From contig NZ_JBFEFI010000008.1 of the NCBI RefSeq assembly GCF_040717535.1, positions 62,001 through 126,000 on the forward strand: a stretch of DNA of 64,000 bases, given 5' to 3'. A program made the position numbers and the translations under genes. Positions 55,462-64,000 of this stretch are shown piece by piece. How positions within the stretch are numbered: the stretch's first letter is position 1; each line of letters opens with the position of its first letter. Origin of the DNA: Thalassoglobus sp. JC818 (GTDB taxonomy: Bacteria; Planctomycetota; Planctomycetia; Planctomycetales; Planctomycetaceae). The notes under the pieces are model-generated. The model had not been told where the DNA came from. It saw only the letters and a list, made by a program, of their open reading frames with translations, and did no database searches.

Positions 55462-56499
55462 TCAGTCCTCAATCGCAACTGCAAAGTCCCCGCGAAGATC
55501 ACGCCAGACACAGTGAATATGGTTGGCCGGATTGCCTGCTGCATCCGGCTGTGTGTTCACGAATTCGATCAAGAATGATGGTGATTGAACGCGGTAGTAG
55601 TGTCCGATTCCCGGTTCAGTCGCTCCGGCCCAGGCGAAGTGAATTTTGTTCAATCCGTCGAAATGAAGCTGATCATCGCGCTGTTTGGCAACTGGTCCAG
55701 GCATGGCATTGATGTACTCATTGACGAGTTTCAACAGCATCCCCCGTTGCTCACTCGTTAAATCTTCGTAGCGAATACCAACCGGCTCGGTGACAGGCGG
55801 TTGTGGCTCTCCTGCTGCCCGGATTTCAGTCAGCGCTTCCTCAGCAATGATCGCCTGCCCCTTTTGTTCCGGTGACAAAGACTGAACCAACTCAAAAGCT
55901 GCCGTCTCTTCGATATCCAGCACGCGAGTTCCAACCTTTACGCCGACACTGTTTTCGTTCTTGACTATGGCAGGGTTCGATGCAAAAAACTGCGGAGTCG
56001 TTCCGATCAATTGCTGATCGTTGACCACAAAGTTCAACGACAAGTGGTGCCCCTCGACGGAAAGTCCCCAACGCTCATCAGATCCGGGGTTTCCGAAGAA
56101 GGTGAAGTAATAACGTTCGAAATCTCGCGCCCAACGTCCTTTTCCTTCTTCGAACTCATTGAGCACTTTTTCGAGTTCCATAATCTGTCGTGTTTTCTGA
56201 TATCCCGTTTCGCTGAGAGCATTTTTTAGAAGCGCAAATGCTGCTTTCTGTTGCGCTTCTGTCATGTGCTTGACTTGCAGACCTTTGCGTTCATCTTTCG
56301 GAATGAAGTGCCACCCCAAGCGTTCTGGACTTCCGTATTCGAAAACCGCGGTCTTCTTCTGATCAGCATCCAAAAGCTTAATGAACTTTTCTGCGGAAGC
56401 TGTCATCCCATTGCCAGGATCGTTTGCATCCCAGAAGGTCAATCCGATGGAAGCAACCGTCGACAGGAAGAGAAAAGTCAAAACAGAAAGTCGTGACAT
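55462..56499 (-). CDS. Exported DUF3500 protein
   Basis: A 345-residue protein of the DUF3500 family, of unknown function. The start at 56499 gives a signal peptide (MSRLSVLTFLFLSTVASIGLTF); a longer frame to 56571 adds a polar leader and is less likely. The family pattern is clear: an N-terminal helix pair with FEYGSPERLGWHFIPKDERKGL, the WGLSVEGHHLSLNFVV strand block, YEDLTSEQRGMLLKLVNEYI and the C-terminal IHFAWAGATEPGIGHYYRVQS and NHIHCVWRDLRGDF blocks with conserved His and Trp. It is likely periplasmic. No ribosome binding site of quality precedes the start. Confidence 0.85.
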   Translation of the reverse strand: MSRLSVLTFLFLSTVASIGLTFWDANDPGNGMTASAEKFIKLLDADQKKTAVFEYGSPERLGWHFIPKDERKGLQVKHMTEAQQKAAFALLKNALSETGYQKTRQIMELEKVLNEFEEGKGRWARDFERYYFTFFGNPGSDERWGLSVEGHHLSLNFVVNDQQLIGTTPQFFASNPAIVKNENSVGVKVGTRVLDIEETAAFELVQSLSPEQKGQAIIAEEALTEIRAAGEPQPPVTEPVGIRYEDLTSEQRGMLLKLVNEYINAMPGPVAKQRDDQLHFDGLNKIHFAWAGATEPGIGHYYRVQSPSFLIEFVNTQPDAAGNPANHIHCVWRDLRGDFAVAIED

Positions 56500-57081
56500 A
56501 GTTGGCGGGCCTTTGAGGAAGTTGGGTGGGTCGTCAATTGTGGGTCGCGAATTCTGATCGCGTGGTGTCACTTTGTCTGAACAGTGTAAATCCCCAAGCT
56601 GGTGATGTCACGACAGCGAGGAAAAACCATCCAGGACAGCAGTCAGCATCAGGTCAACACTTCAAAAACTGACACAGGAATGTGATCAGCAAATCATGTC
56701 GAAAGTACAAAAAAGAATCACTCGTGCGATTGTTTTCCACACTCTCAAATGACAAGTCATGCAGTGACGTTGATACTTTCCGGCAATGGTACAAGTCAAC
56801 ACATGAGAATGATTTGACGCGTTAGTTCACAATGGTAGGATCTGAGATTGGAGCACTCCTGACACATCAGAATGTCCGCACGTTGCAGGCACTGAATTTG
56901 CAGCACGGGAGTTGACTTCAACGAACTTCAATACTTGAGTCTCTCAAGTCGATAATTGTATGAGCTTGTCACTGTGAGATTGTTGCCTCCTGGCCATTGT
57001 TTTTGATCACGACGAGCACGCTGAAACTGAAAAGCAACAGGCCGGTCTCGCCCGATCAGGCAAATAAAATAAAGCAAGAGC
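56500..57081. other. Long AT-richer gap upstream of the kinase gene
   Basis: About 580 nt between the divergent DUF3500 and kinase genes, with lower GC than its surroundings and no frame that I can support. A promoter-like pair is noted separately at 56814-56841. No stable dyad or repeat is visible. Confidence 0.4.
56814..56841 (+). promoter_or_regulatory. Sigma-70-like promoter candidate for the kinase-epmA operon
   Basis: TTGACG at 56814-56819 and TAGGAT at 56836-56841, separated by 16 nt, resemble -35 and -10 boxes. They would give a leader of about 230 nt to the kinase start at 57082. This rests on two hexamers only. Confidence 0.3.
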
Positions 57082-58518
57082 ATGGTGCCGCGAACGATCC
57101 CAGAGCTTGAGGATTTACTGATCCAACTTCAGCTGATCACAGTCAGCGACCTTTCACAATTGCGTTCCGAAGTCCATGGCGGACTCGATGTTGATGGCTA
57201 TCTCCAACTACTCGAACGCAAGCAACTTCTGACCACCTATCAGTCTGGTCGTGTTCGCAAAGGAGAAACAGAAGGCCTGGTGCTCGGTGGCTGCAAATTG
57301 CTGTATCGAAACGCATCAGGCAGCTTCGCAAGAGTCTTCCGCGCCAGCCGTATCAGCGATGGTCAAATGCTCGGAATGAAAGTTCTTCGCGATCGATGGG
57401 CCAACGATCCCGCGAGCATTCAACTCTTTCGACACGAAGGACAAGTCGGCAAGCGGCTCAAACACCCCAACATCGTTCCAATCTACGATGTCGGCAGTGA
57501 AGGAAAATTCCATTTCATCACCATGGAATTCGTCGAAGGTGGAAATCTTCGCGACTTCATGAAGATTCGCAAACAGCTCAAGCCCGTCGAAGCTTTGCGA
57601 TATGCCCTCGATATTGCTCGCGGTCTGGAATACGCCCTGACGCAGGGAATCACTCACCGGGACATGAAAACAACAAACGTGTTGTTGAGCATTCAGGGAG
57701 TCGCAAAACTCATCGACTTCGGACTGGCAGCTGACGACTCATTTTTCAATCGCCCCGGCAGCCCCGACCTGGCACAAGCGATCGAGTACTCCACTCTCGA
57801 ACGCGGGACGAACGCACCTGCCAATGATCCGCGCAGTGACCTCTTCTTCCTCGGAACCATTCTCTACGAACTTCTTTCCGGAGAGCCCCCTTACCCCAGA
57901 ACTCGAGACCTCGAAGAACGCCGCCGCTTCAACCGGTATCGCGATATCCGTCCACTCGCTGGGATGATGCCGTCACTCGAATGGGACATCGTTTCCGTCG
58001 TCGATCGACTCATTCAAATCAATCCCGGTCAGCGTTATCAATCCCCGACCGAACTCGCCGAAGATCTCGAGCGCCTTCTTGAGCAACTCGGACATACTCC
58101 GACCCAGGCAGTCAAAGCTCCCGTTCAAGAAGCCTCCTCTTCAACGAAGACGATTCTGTGCGTGGAAAATCGCCCGAAGAGACAAGACGTTCTGAGGGAA
58201 TACTTCTCGAAACACGGATTCCGACTGCTGCTCATGGGAGATGTCGACCGTGCTTTGAACCGGATTCAAAAAGACCCGCCGCAGGGGATTATTTTCTTCG
58301 GAGACGTTGTCGGCGATCGAGTCGTGGACGACTTCAAACAGTGCATCAAGTCGACCGCCGGGCAGGATCTCGTCGCTGTGCTCGTTCTGTCGGGAAGTCA
58401 GTCGTCGCTGCAGAATGGGCTAGCTGAGATCGACAATCGCGGCAAAGTCTTGACTCAGCCGATTCGACTCAGAGATCTACGCAACGCAATTCAGGACCCG
58501 GTCGAGTCGACAACGTGA
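57082..58518 (+). CDS. Ser/Thr protein kinase fused to a degenerate receiver domain
   Basis: A 478-residue fusion. An N-terminal helical extension (1-65, ending in the LLTTYQSGRVRKG segment) is typical of planctomycete kinases. The kinase domain (about 70-340) is intact at key places: Lys100 in GMKVL, candidate Glu119, the catalytic loop His192-Arg-Asp with Lys196 and Asn199, and DFG at 212-214; the P-loop reads ASGSFARV. Residues 355-475 fold like a response-regulator receiver, but the acidic pocket reads V-E-N-R at 361-364, the phosphoacceptor region is FFGDVVG, and the conserved Lys is Gln459 (LTQP). No TM segment. The gene overlaps epmA by 4 nt. Confidence 0.9.
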   Translation: MVPRTIPELEDLLIQLQLITVSDLSQLRSEVHGGLDVDGYLQLLERKQLLTTYQSGRVRKGETEGLVLGGCKLLYRNASGSFARVFRASRISDGQMLGMKVLRDRWANDPASIQLFRHEGQVGKRLKHPNIVPIYDVGSEGKFHFITMEFVEGGNLRDFMKIRKQLKPVEALRYALDIARGLEYALTQGITHRDMKTTNVLLSIQGVAKLIDFGLAADDSFFNRPGSPDLAQAIEYSTLERGTNAPANDPRSDLFFLGTILYELLSGEPPYPRTRDLEERRRFNRYRDIRPLAGMMPSLEWDIVSVVDRLIQINPGQRYQSPTELAEDLERLLEQLGHTPTQAVKAPVQEASSSTKTILCVENRPKRQDVLREYFSKHGFRLLLMGDVDRALNRIQKDPPQGIIFFGDVVGDRVVDDFKQCIKSTAGQDLVAVLVLSGSQSSLQNGLAEIDNRGKVLTQPIRLRDLRNAIQDPVESTT

Positions 58519-59525
58519 ACACGTCAATCGTGAAAGACGGCTCACTTCGACCGCAAAATGTCATTCAGAATTTGAGGAAACGCGCCGCCCTCCTGAACCA
58601 CGTTCGGAAAGAATTCCACCGACAGGGATATTGGGAGGTCGAGACTCCACTCTTGTCTCAGGAAACTTGCATCGATCAATGGATCGAGCCGATGGAGTGC
58701 CACGCTGCGGACCAGGTGCGTTACCTCCAGACATCTCCCGAATTTGCAATGAAGCGACTCGTCGCCAGCGGAGCCGAGTCAATCTATCAGATTTGCAAAG
58801 CTTTTCGTGGTCACGAATCAGGAGTGAATCACAACTGCGAGTTCACACTCGTTGAGTGGTATCGTGTCGGCGATAACTATCATGCCCAAATGGACTTCGT
58901 AGAAGACCTTCTGCGATCTGCCCTCGACTTCTCAATACAGAACGCCTGGATCGCACCAGACCAGAAACCGAAGCAGTTTCACAGAATCTCCTACGAATCC
59001 GCATTCGTCGAATTCGCCAACATCTCCGCGCTCACAGCGACAGACGATGATCTCATCCAGCAAGCGATCGATTCGGGAATGACATCTTCGAGTAAAAATG
59101 CCCCCCTGCGAGATGACGTGCTCAACTATCTGCTGGCAACACGCGTCGAACCCGAACTCGAAAAACTGGGCTCAGTTTTTCTGTACGATTACCCCGCCAG
59201 TCAATCTGCTCTCGCCCAAGTTCGCAACGATCAACCGCCAGTCTCCGAACGGTTTGAGCTGTACGTTAACGGCATCGAGCTTTGCAACGGGTATCAGGAA
59301 CTGACTGATCCGGTAGAACTTCGCCAGAGAATGAAGCATCAGAACGAGCTGCGGGCAAAAAGAGGATTGCGCCAATTCGAAACGGAAACGCACCTGATCA
59401 AAGCGATGGAAAGTAGTCTTCCAGAATGTGCCGGAGTCGCACTCGGTTTTGACCGACTCGCGATGCTGTGCCTCGGACTGACATCCGTTCAAGATGTGAT
59501 CGCGTTTCCCTTTGAGTCAGCATAA
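58515..59525 (+). CDS. epmA: EF-P (R)-beta-lysine ligase EpmA (GenX/PoxA)
   Basis: A stand-alone class II lysyl-tRNA-synthetase-like enzyme that attaches (R)-beta-lysine to a conserved lysine of elongation factor P, relieving ribosome stalling at polyproline. The 336-residue size is typical, without an anticodon-binding domain. Motif 2 (FRGHESGVNHNCEFTLVEWY) and motif 3 (GVALGFDRLAM) are clear. Family members usually read RHNPEFTMLEWY, so the N-C pair here is a mild variation. The GTG start at 58515 overlaps the kinase stop by 4 nt. EpmB and EF-P are not in the window. Confidence 0.94.
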   Translation: MNTSIVKDGSLRPQNVIQNLRKRAALLNHVRKEFHRQGYWEVETPLLSQETCIDQWIEPMECHAADQVRYLQTSPEFAMKRLVASGAESIYQICKAFRGHESGVNHNCEFTLVEWYRVGDNYHAQMDFVEDLLRSALDFSIQNAWIAPDQKPKQFHRISYESAFVEFANISALTATDDDLIQQAIDSGMTSSSKNAPLRDDVLNYLLATRVEPELEKLGSVFLYDYPASQSALAQVRNDQPPVSERFELYVNGIELCNGYQELTDPVELRQRMKHQNELRAKRGLRQFETETHLIKAMESSLPECAGVALGFDRLAMLCLGLTSVQDVIAFPFESA

Positions 59526-59598
59526 CTCATCGGACACTCTTCTCACTGTCAGTTTAAAGCACGCAATCGGTCTGACAGCCAAACTGCCGCAACTTGCT

Positions 59599-60108
59599 CT
59601 AAAAGTATTCGTCGTCGCTCAACAGATCTTTCTCAGCGAGCAGTCGGTGCCCCTGGTCTTTGAGAATGCTTCCCGCCTGATCGACGTCATCAACATAGAC
59701 CGCGATTGCGCCTTTTCCCCCGCGCCGAAACAGAAGCGGATAGGTGTAGCTGATGTTGATCTCAGCTGCGACGAGTGCCAGAAAAATTGAGACGAATGGT
59801 TTGTCATCGTCGGGAAGCTGAACGCCGAGAATATCATTCTCGATAAAATTCAAACCAGAGAGTTCGAAGATTTCTCGGGCCCGGTCGGTTTCGTCGACCA
59901 TGATTCGAGCGACGGCGAAATCGACCGTATCCACGACGCTGAGAGCCAAGATTCGAAGATCATGATGCTCAATCTGCTTCAACAACGAATGCAGCTTGCC
60001 GACCCGGTTTTCCATGAAGACGCAGAATTGCCTGAGGCAGGGCCAGTCACGTCCCCGGGCTGTGATTGGGGAAACAGGATCGTCATTGTCAAAATCCGAC
60101 GGCATCAA
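59599..60108 (-). CDS. ACT-domain protein, likely two ACT modules
   Basis: A 169-residue cytoplasmic protein. Residues 25-90 (LRQFCVFMENRVGKLHSLLKQIEHHDLRILALSVVDTVDF) form a typical ACT fold, and 90-160 a second (GLNFIENDILGVQLPDD, AEINISYTYPLL, GAIAVYVDDVDQAGSIL). The pair resembles small amino-acid-binding proteins related to acetolactate synthase regulatory subunits. ACT domains bind amino acids and regulate enzymes. No catalytic partner is adjacent, so the target is unknown. The gene is convergent with epmA (73 nt gap) and no terminator is evident there. Confidence 0.85.
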   Translation of the reverse strand: MMPSDFDNDDPVSPITARGRDWPCLRQFCVFMENRVGKLHSLLKQIEHHDLRILALSVVDTVDFAVARIMVDETDRAREIFELSGLNFIENDILGVQLPDDDKPFVSIFLALVAAEINISYTYPLLFRRGGKGAIAVYVDDVDQAGSILKDQGHRLLAEKDLLSDDEYF

Positions 60109-60248
60109 TGCCTCCGTACGCCTTCACGAGTATGGCAAATTTCATGGAAAGTTAAGCAATCCGCCGAGATCGGTCAATTCGCTGTTTTGAGAGCATCTGT
60201 ATTTCGAGCTTTCATTGTTGACTGCAAGCAGCGAATTCAATCACAACG

Positions 60249-60284
60249 AAAAAACACCTGCCGAATGATTCCGACAGGTGTTTT
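60249..60284 (-). terminator. Intrinsic terminator with T runs on both strands
   Basis: A 13-bp stem with one G-T pair on the minus strand (arms 60272-60284 and 60251-60263, 8-nt loop) is followed by six T residues on the minus strand (complement of 60249-60254) and by an eight-T run on the plus strand after 60285. It lies 110 nt downstream of the twin-finger gene, whose transcript it should end. Confidence 0.88.
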
Positions 60285-60394
60285 GTTTTTTTTCGAGCGT
60301 TTCTTGAACTGCTATTCGCGGCTTCGCTCATGCCACCAGGAGAGATTCCAAGTGGAGCGATCCAGTCCAACCACCTAAAGATCGGACGAATCTC

Positions 60395-60844
60395 TTACTC
60401 TTCCTTTTTGACTTCAAACCCTTTCTGAAACGCAGCATCAGAGAAAACGAGTTGAAGTTGTTTCTCGCCTTCAGCACCTTTCACTTTGGCAAGACACTTG
60501 TCGCAGCAGAATTCCACTTTGACATCTGAAACCGCTGTCATCATTTCAGGATTGAGTGGCTGACCAGAAATCGGACACTTCACCTGCTTGGCCTGCTTGG
60601 TAACGACAATCTGGTGATTCGCTTTCGGTGCAAACTTTTCAGTGTTCGCTTCGAACGCTTTCGGACAGTTGGGGCAACAGAAGAAGACTGTTGCTTCCGA
60701 ATGCTTCAGTGAGTGTGTTTTGTCAATGTCTTTCCCTGAAACCGGACAGACTGGCTTAGCTTCTTTCTTCTCATCTGCCTCTAAAAAGACAGTCCCAATC
60801 AACAGCCCGAGGATTCCGATGACGGCAATACTAAAGTGCTTCAT
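60395..60844 (-). CDS. Exported twin TRASH/YHS-like metal-binding protein
   Basis: A 149-residue secreted protein. The start at 60844 has GGAG 7 nt upstream and yields a signal peptide (MKHFSIAVIGILGLLIGTVFLEA). Two tandem metal-binding modules follow: residues 33-75 (CPVSGKDIDKTH, then FFCCPNCPKAFEA) and 90-125 (CPISGQPLNPEM, then FCCDKCLAKVKG), each with a CPxSG knuckle and an FCC-x2-C pair typical of TRASH/YHS-type domains that bind copper or other thiophilic metals. The C-terminal helix is Lys/Glu rich. Metal resistance or delivery in the periplasm is plausible. Its terminator lies 110 nt downstream. Confidence 0.85.
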   Translation of the reverse strand: MKHFSIAVIGILGLLIGTVFLEADEKKEAKPVCPVSGKDIDKTHSLKHSEATVFFCCPNCPKAFEANTEKFAPKANHQIVVTKQAKQVKCPISGQPLNPEMMTAVSDVKVEFCCDKCLAKVKGAEGEKQLQLVFSDAAFQKGFEVKKEE

Positions 60845-61044
60845 TTCAAACTCCACAATGTTTTCAAACGAATCACGACCAACGCGTCGAGAAAAGACAC
60901 AATTGAGACTAACAAACCCCAGCGATGTCAAAAACAGAATTTTCTTCAGGAAGGCAACATTTCAGAGAAAGCCAAAACCCTCCACGCTGCACTCATGATC
61001 TTGTTGATCTGAGGAACGAGGAACAATTGAACACTTCTGGCGAT

Positions 61045-62562
61045 TCACTTCTGATCGAAGTAGTGACCATACCAGGCTTTCTCCTGGCTGTTCGGGCGAC
61101 CACCTGGAACCCCTGCAGGCTCCATTCCCTCAGCCCATTCGACCAATTGATCTTCCAACTGCTGTGCGATTTCAGGGTGTTTATCAATTAGATTTGACGA
61201 CTCTTCTGGGTCTGAATTCAGATTCAACAAGAATTCGCGAGCGTCACCGAGCCTGAGATATTTCCAGTCGCCAGACCGAACCGCTGATTGATTCCAGAAT
61301 GTCCAAAAGAGTTGTCTTTGAGGAAGATTCTCGTTGGGTCCGGTGACGTAATCGAGCAAATCGACCCCATCAAGCCCTTGAGCATCCTCCACCCCGACGG
61401 CCGACAACGACGTCGCTGCGATGTCGAGAGTCGACACTGGCTCACCGACGACAGTCCCTTTCGGAACCCGTTTGGGCCACTGAAAAACAAACGGAACTCG
61501 AATCCCTCCTTCGGCCAGCATCCCCTTCTCACCCAACCAGGGATCGTTCAGAGATCCATCCCAGACCGGCCCTCCCTGCCCGATCGGATCATCCGGCTTC
61601 GTCAGTTTCAATGGAGCACCGTTGTCGCTCGTAAAGAAAATCATTGAGTTCTCAAGTAAGCCGAACGACGAGAGTGAGCGGACAATCTCGCCAACCCCAT
61701 CATCAATGGCTGCAATCATCGACAAGCCATACCGTCGCCGCTCATTAGGCGCATCAGGGAATCTTGCCAAGCGATCCGGAGTCGCCTGCAGCGGAACATG
61801 AGGACCGTAGTAGCCCACATACAGAAAGAATGGCTCCTCATAGTTATTCTTAATGAACTGGACTGCAGCCTGAGTTTGAATGTCGATGCGATGCCCGGGA
61901 ACGTACTTCCATCTTCCCTCATTCGAAAGTGCCCCTTGATCGAACTCGAAGTTCACGAAGTACTGCTGGATTTCTCCGGCGAAGTATTGTCCGAATCCCT
62001 GTTTGTCAGGATAGAACTCCAACGCTCTTTCAACCGGAATATTGACTCGACCATTTCTTCCAACCTGAATCCCCGGAAGGTTCTCGCGAGCCCAATCAAG
62101 AGAAACGGCATTGGGAGAGAGGTGCCACTTCCCAACCATGCCTGTTCGATAACCAAGTTCCTGCAGTCGTTCCGCAAGAGTGATTTCTTCCAATGGAAGC
62201 GGACACATTGAGATTTCATCGAGACCAAAACGCTGCTGGTACTTCCCGGTCAGAATCGCAGCCCGTGACGGACTACATTGCGGGGCTGTCACATAGGCTG
62301 CTGTAAACCGTGCACCGTTCTGAGCGAGCGAATCGATATGCGGAGTCCGGACATCAGTGACCATTTTCTGACAGGAGAGGTCGGCGTATCCGTGATCATC
62401 TGACAGAATGACGATGATGTTGGGACGATTCTCGACGGCGTCACTCGCATCGAGTCGTCCTCCGAAAGTGAAGAACAGAATCCCGACGATCGCTGCGATG
62501 TGATGACACCTTTGCGAGCGTACCATTCTTCGAAATTCCGAAGCAGTTGAGCGCATAAGCAT
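61045..62562 (-). CDS. Secreted sulfatase (formylglycine type)
   Basis: A 505-residue arylsulfatase-family enzyme. A signal segment (about residues 20-40, IAAIVGILFFTFGG) follows a basic start. The metal site is visible: Asp55-Asp56 in ILSDDHGYADLS, the maturation motif CSPSR (Cys96 becomes formylglycine) with LTGKYQQRFG, KWHLSPN and, further on, the TSDNGAP metal-binding pair. Such enzymes remove sulfate esters from algal polysaccharides or glycosaminoglycans. It lies 201 nt downstream of another sulfatase gene on the same strand. The maturase anSME or FGE is not in the window. Sub-specificity cannot be read from sequence alone. Confidence 0.95.
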   Translation of the reverse strand: MLMRSTASEFRRMVRSQRCHHIAAIVGILFFTFGGRLDASDAVENRPNIIVILSDDHGYADLSCQKMVTDVRTPHIDSLAQNGARFTAAYVTAPQCSPSRAAILTGKYQQRFGLDEISMCPLPLEEITLAERLQELGYRTGMVGKWHLSPNAVSLDWARENLPGIQVGRNGRVNIPVERALEFYPDKQGFGQYFAGEIQQYFVNFEFDQGALSNEGRWKYVPGHRIDIQTQAAVQFIKNNYEEPFFLYVGYYGPHVPLQATPDRLARFPDAPNERRRYGLSMIAAIDDGVGEIVRSLSSFGLLENSMIFFTSDNGAPLKLTKPDDPIGQGGPVWDGSLNDPWLGEKGMLAEGGIRVPFVFQWPKRVPKGTVVGEPVSTLDIAATSLSAVGVEDAQGLDGVDLLDYVTGPNENLPQRQLFWTFWNQSAVRSGDWKYLRLGDAREFLLNLNSDPEESSNLIDKHPEIAQQLEDQLVEWAEGMEPAGVPGGRPNSQEKAWYGHYFDQK

Positions 62563-62763
62563 ATGACGAGAAGCCCTGAAAAGATGGAGCGCAAGTCTCC
62601 GCCGCCGATCACCATGTCGACAACGAGTGACTCTTCACTGATCCCAACACCTACAAGTGTAGCGCGTCAGGATCGACCATACGAGGAAACTTTCAGAACT
62701 TCTGATTCCGAAGATCCTTAGGAAACGTTCTGACCGTCACCTACTTCAATGATCCAAGAAGGA

Positions 62764-63999
62764 TTACTCTTCGGATGCCTTCTTCCCCTTCGGCTTGTCG
62801 GCAGCCTCGTAATAACCTTCGCGAGTGTTGAACTCGATCACTTTCTCCAGCTTCTGGCGGATCGATTTCTGCTCTGCGCTCAACGACTTCATCGACAATG
62901 GAGACTGTTCTTCGTCATCCTCAATCGTGCTATAAAAATTCCCCGTGCGATACAGCTTGTACTCATGAGTTCGAGCTGTCTCTCCGGCGGAATGCTTCTT
63001 CCCTCCGTCGGCCGGGACACCATTTCTGAAGTACCAGCAATAGACCCAGGAACGTGGATTGCCAACTTCACCTTGAAGCTGAGGCCAGAAGCTTTGACCA
63101 TCAAGCATTAGATTCTCAGGCACCGCAGCCGAGGTTGCGTCCGCTAGAGTCGGCAGGAAATCTGAGAAGTCGATGAGATCCGTATTCACGGTTCCAGCTT
63201 CAACCCGCCCCGGCCAGTTAACGATCAACGGAACGTGCGTCCCGTGATCGGTCATGTAACTCTTGCCGCCCCGCCAATCCTTGCCCCGCAGTTCAGAGAC
63301 GATGGACTCATATGTCCCATTGTCTCCGGTAAACAGGATCAGCGTTTCATCACGCACGTCGAGTTCGTCGAGAGTGGCCACAATCTTGCCGACCATTTTG
63401 TCCGCATAGGTCACCATGTCTCCGAAGAACTTCTGAGACTTCTTCGGAGCTCCGGTTTCCGAAACATCGTCAACGCGAGCCTTCGGATCCCACTCCTCCG
63501 AATCCGGGGTTGGCTCGAATGGCCAATGCGGAAGAATCATGGGGTAATAAACGAAGAACTTCTGATCTTCAGCCACTTGGCGACGAATAAAATCACATGC
63601 GTAATCACTGACGATATCGGGGCCGTACTGCCCTTCTTTGAAGTCTTTCTCTTCGTGATTGATTTCGAGGCCCGGGTTCGGATAGCGGTTGGGTCGACGC
63701 GTGACTTGCCAGAGACAGTATTCGTCGAAACCAAAGTGGTTCGGCCCTTCGAATCCTCCTCCCAACTGCCACTTCCCAACGACACAAGTTCGATAGCCGC
63801 TGTCCTGAAGAAGGTTTCCGAACGTATAAATACTTGGATCAAGCAATCCGAACTCTACATAATTTCGGCTGTTATAAATCCCCGACATAATTTGTACCCG
63901 CGACGGAGTACAAATCGGCTGGCTGAAGCAGTTCTCAAAACGCATTCCGCTGGCAGCGAGTTGATCGAGAGTCGGCGTCTGATAGCTCGCTCCGCCGTT
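62764..63999 (-). CDS. Second sulfatase, 5' end outside window
   Basis: Formylglycine sulfatase, 411 residues visible; the frame runs in from the window edge, so the signal peptide and the N-terminal Asp-Asp metal ligands are missing. The visible start is NGGASYQTPTLDQL. The maturation motif is CTPSR (Cys30 of the visible part), followed by GKWQLGGGFEGPNHFGFDEY, the TGDNGTY metal pair and VPLIVNWPGR. It differs in class from the adjacent sulfatase (CTPSR against CSPSR). The C-terminus is charged (KPKGKKASEE). The two genes probably form a unit on the minus strand. Confidence 0.93.
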   Translation of the reverse strand, partial: NGGASYQTPTLDQLAASGMRFENCFSQPICTPSRVQIMSGIYNSRNYVEFGLLDPSIYTFGNLLQDSGYRTCVVGKWQLGGGFEGPNHFGFDEYCLWQVTRRPNRYPNPGLEINHEEKDFKEGQYGPDIVSDYACDFIRRQVAEDQKFFVYYPMILPHWPFEPTPDSEEWDPKARVDDVSETGAPKKSQKFFGDMVTYADKMVGKIVATLDELDVRDETLILFTGDNGTYESIVSELRGKDWRGGKSYMTDHGTHVPLIVNWPGRVEAGTVNTDLIDFSDFLPTLADATSAAVPENLMLDGQSFWPQLQGEVGNPRSWVYCWYFRNGVPADGGKKHSAGETARTHEYKLYRTGNFYSTIEDDEEQSPLSMKSLSAEQKSIRQKLEKVIEFNTREGYYEAADKPKGKKASEE

Positions 64000-64000
64000 G

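Overview
The window reads as a chromosomal segment of a marine-type planctomycete (phylum Planctomycetota, class Planctomycetia). This rests on family content rather than on a marker gene: a DUF1549/DUF1553 cytochrome-type protein paired with a DUF1501 protein, a PVC-type haem-binding dehydrogenase fused to an SGNH-like domain, two secreted sulfatases, a PEP-CTERM protein, a Ser/Thr kinase with the planctomycete N-terminal extension, and large DUF3500, DUF1579 and DUF3592 proteins. Coding is dense on both strands, with base composition moderately above 50% GC. I see no insertion sequence, prophage, integrase, CRISPR array or rRNA. One tRNA (Pro, UGG) is present.

Layout. 1-4.1 kb: end of a flagellar filament cluster (flagellin, FliD cap, FliS chaperone). 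4.2-8.2 kb: a solitary ParA-type ATPase, then ligA and nnrD. 8.5-14.2 kb: a small unknown gene and a TetR-RND efflux operon with overlapping start and stop codons. 14.2-15.1 kb: a quinone-oxidoreductase-like SDR. 15.2-24.8 kb: an AraC-controlled sugar cluster (L-galactose dehydrogenase-like AKR, zinc sugar-acid dehydrogenase, TIM-barrel epimerase, UxaE-type tagaturonate epimerase, secreted haem dehydrogenase), best explained as L-galactose catabolism. 24.9-28.6 kb: SRPBCC/YafY and alpha/beta-hydrolase/AraC divergent pairs. 28.6-31.1 kb: tRNA-Pro, a universal stress protein, acpS and two small membrane proteins. 31.4-36.1 kb: pilT, an unusual membrane-anchored GspE/PilB ATPase, a small L7/L12-like gene, and a divergent FHA protein. 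36.2-43.7 kb: a PEP-CTERM protein, a DUF1579 protein and a complete type I secretion-like operon (ABC, HlyD, TolC) whose ABC protein lacks most catalytic residues. 43.7-48.6 kb: DUF3592 and the DUF1501/PSD1 pair. 48.8-56.5 kb: Lhr helicase, bioB, a single-domain response regulator and DUF3500. 57.1-60.1 kb: a kinase-pseudoreceiver fusion coupled to epmA, then an ACT-domain protein. 60.4-64.0 kb: a twin metal-binding-finger secreted protein and two sulfatases; the last gene runs off the window.

How they may work together (inference): the sulfatases, the PSD1/DUF1501 pair, the haem dehydrogenase and the L-galactose route fit an organism living on sulfated algal polysaccharides. The most unusual biology is the exporter whose conserved ABC fold has lost its Q-loop, signature, catalytic Glu and switch His, followed by the signal-peptide-bearing GspE-like ATPase.
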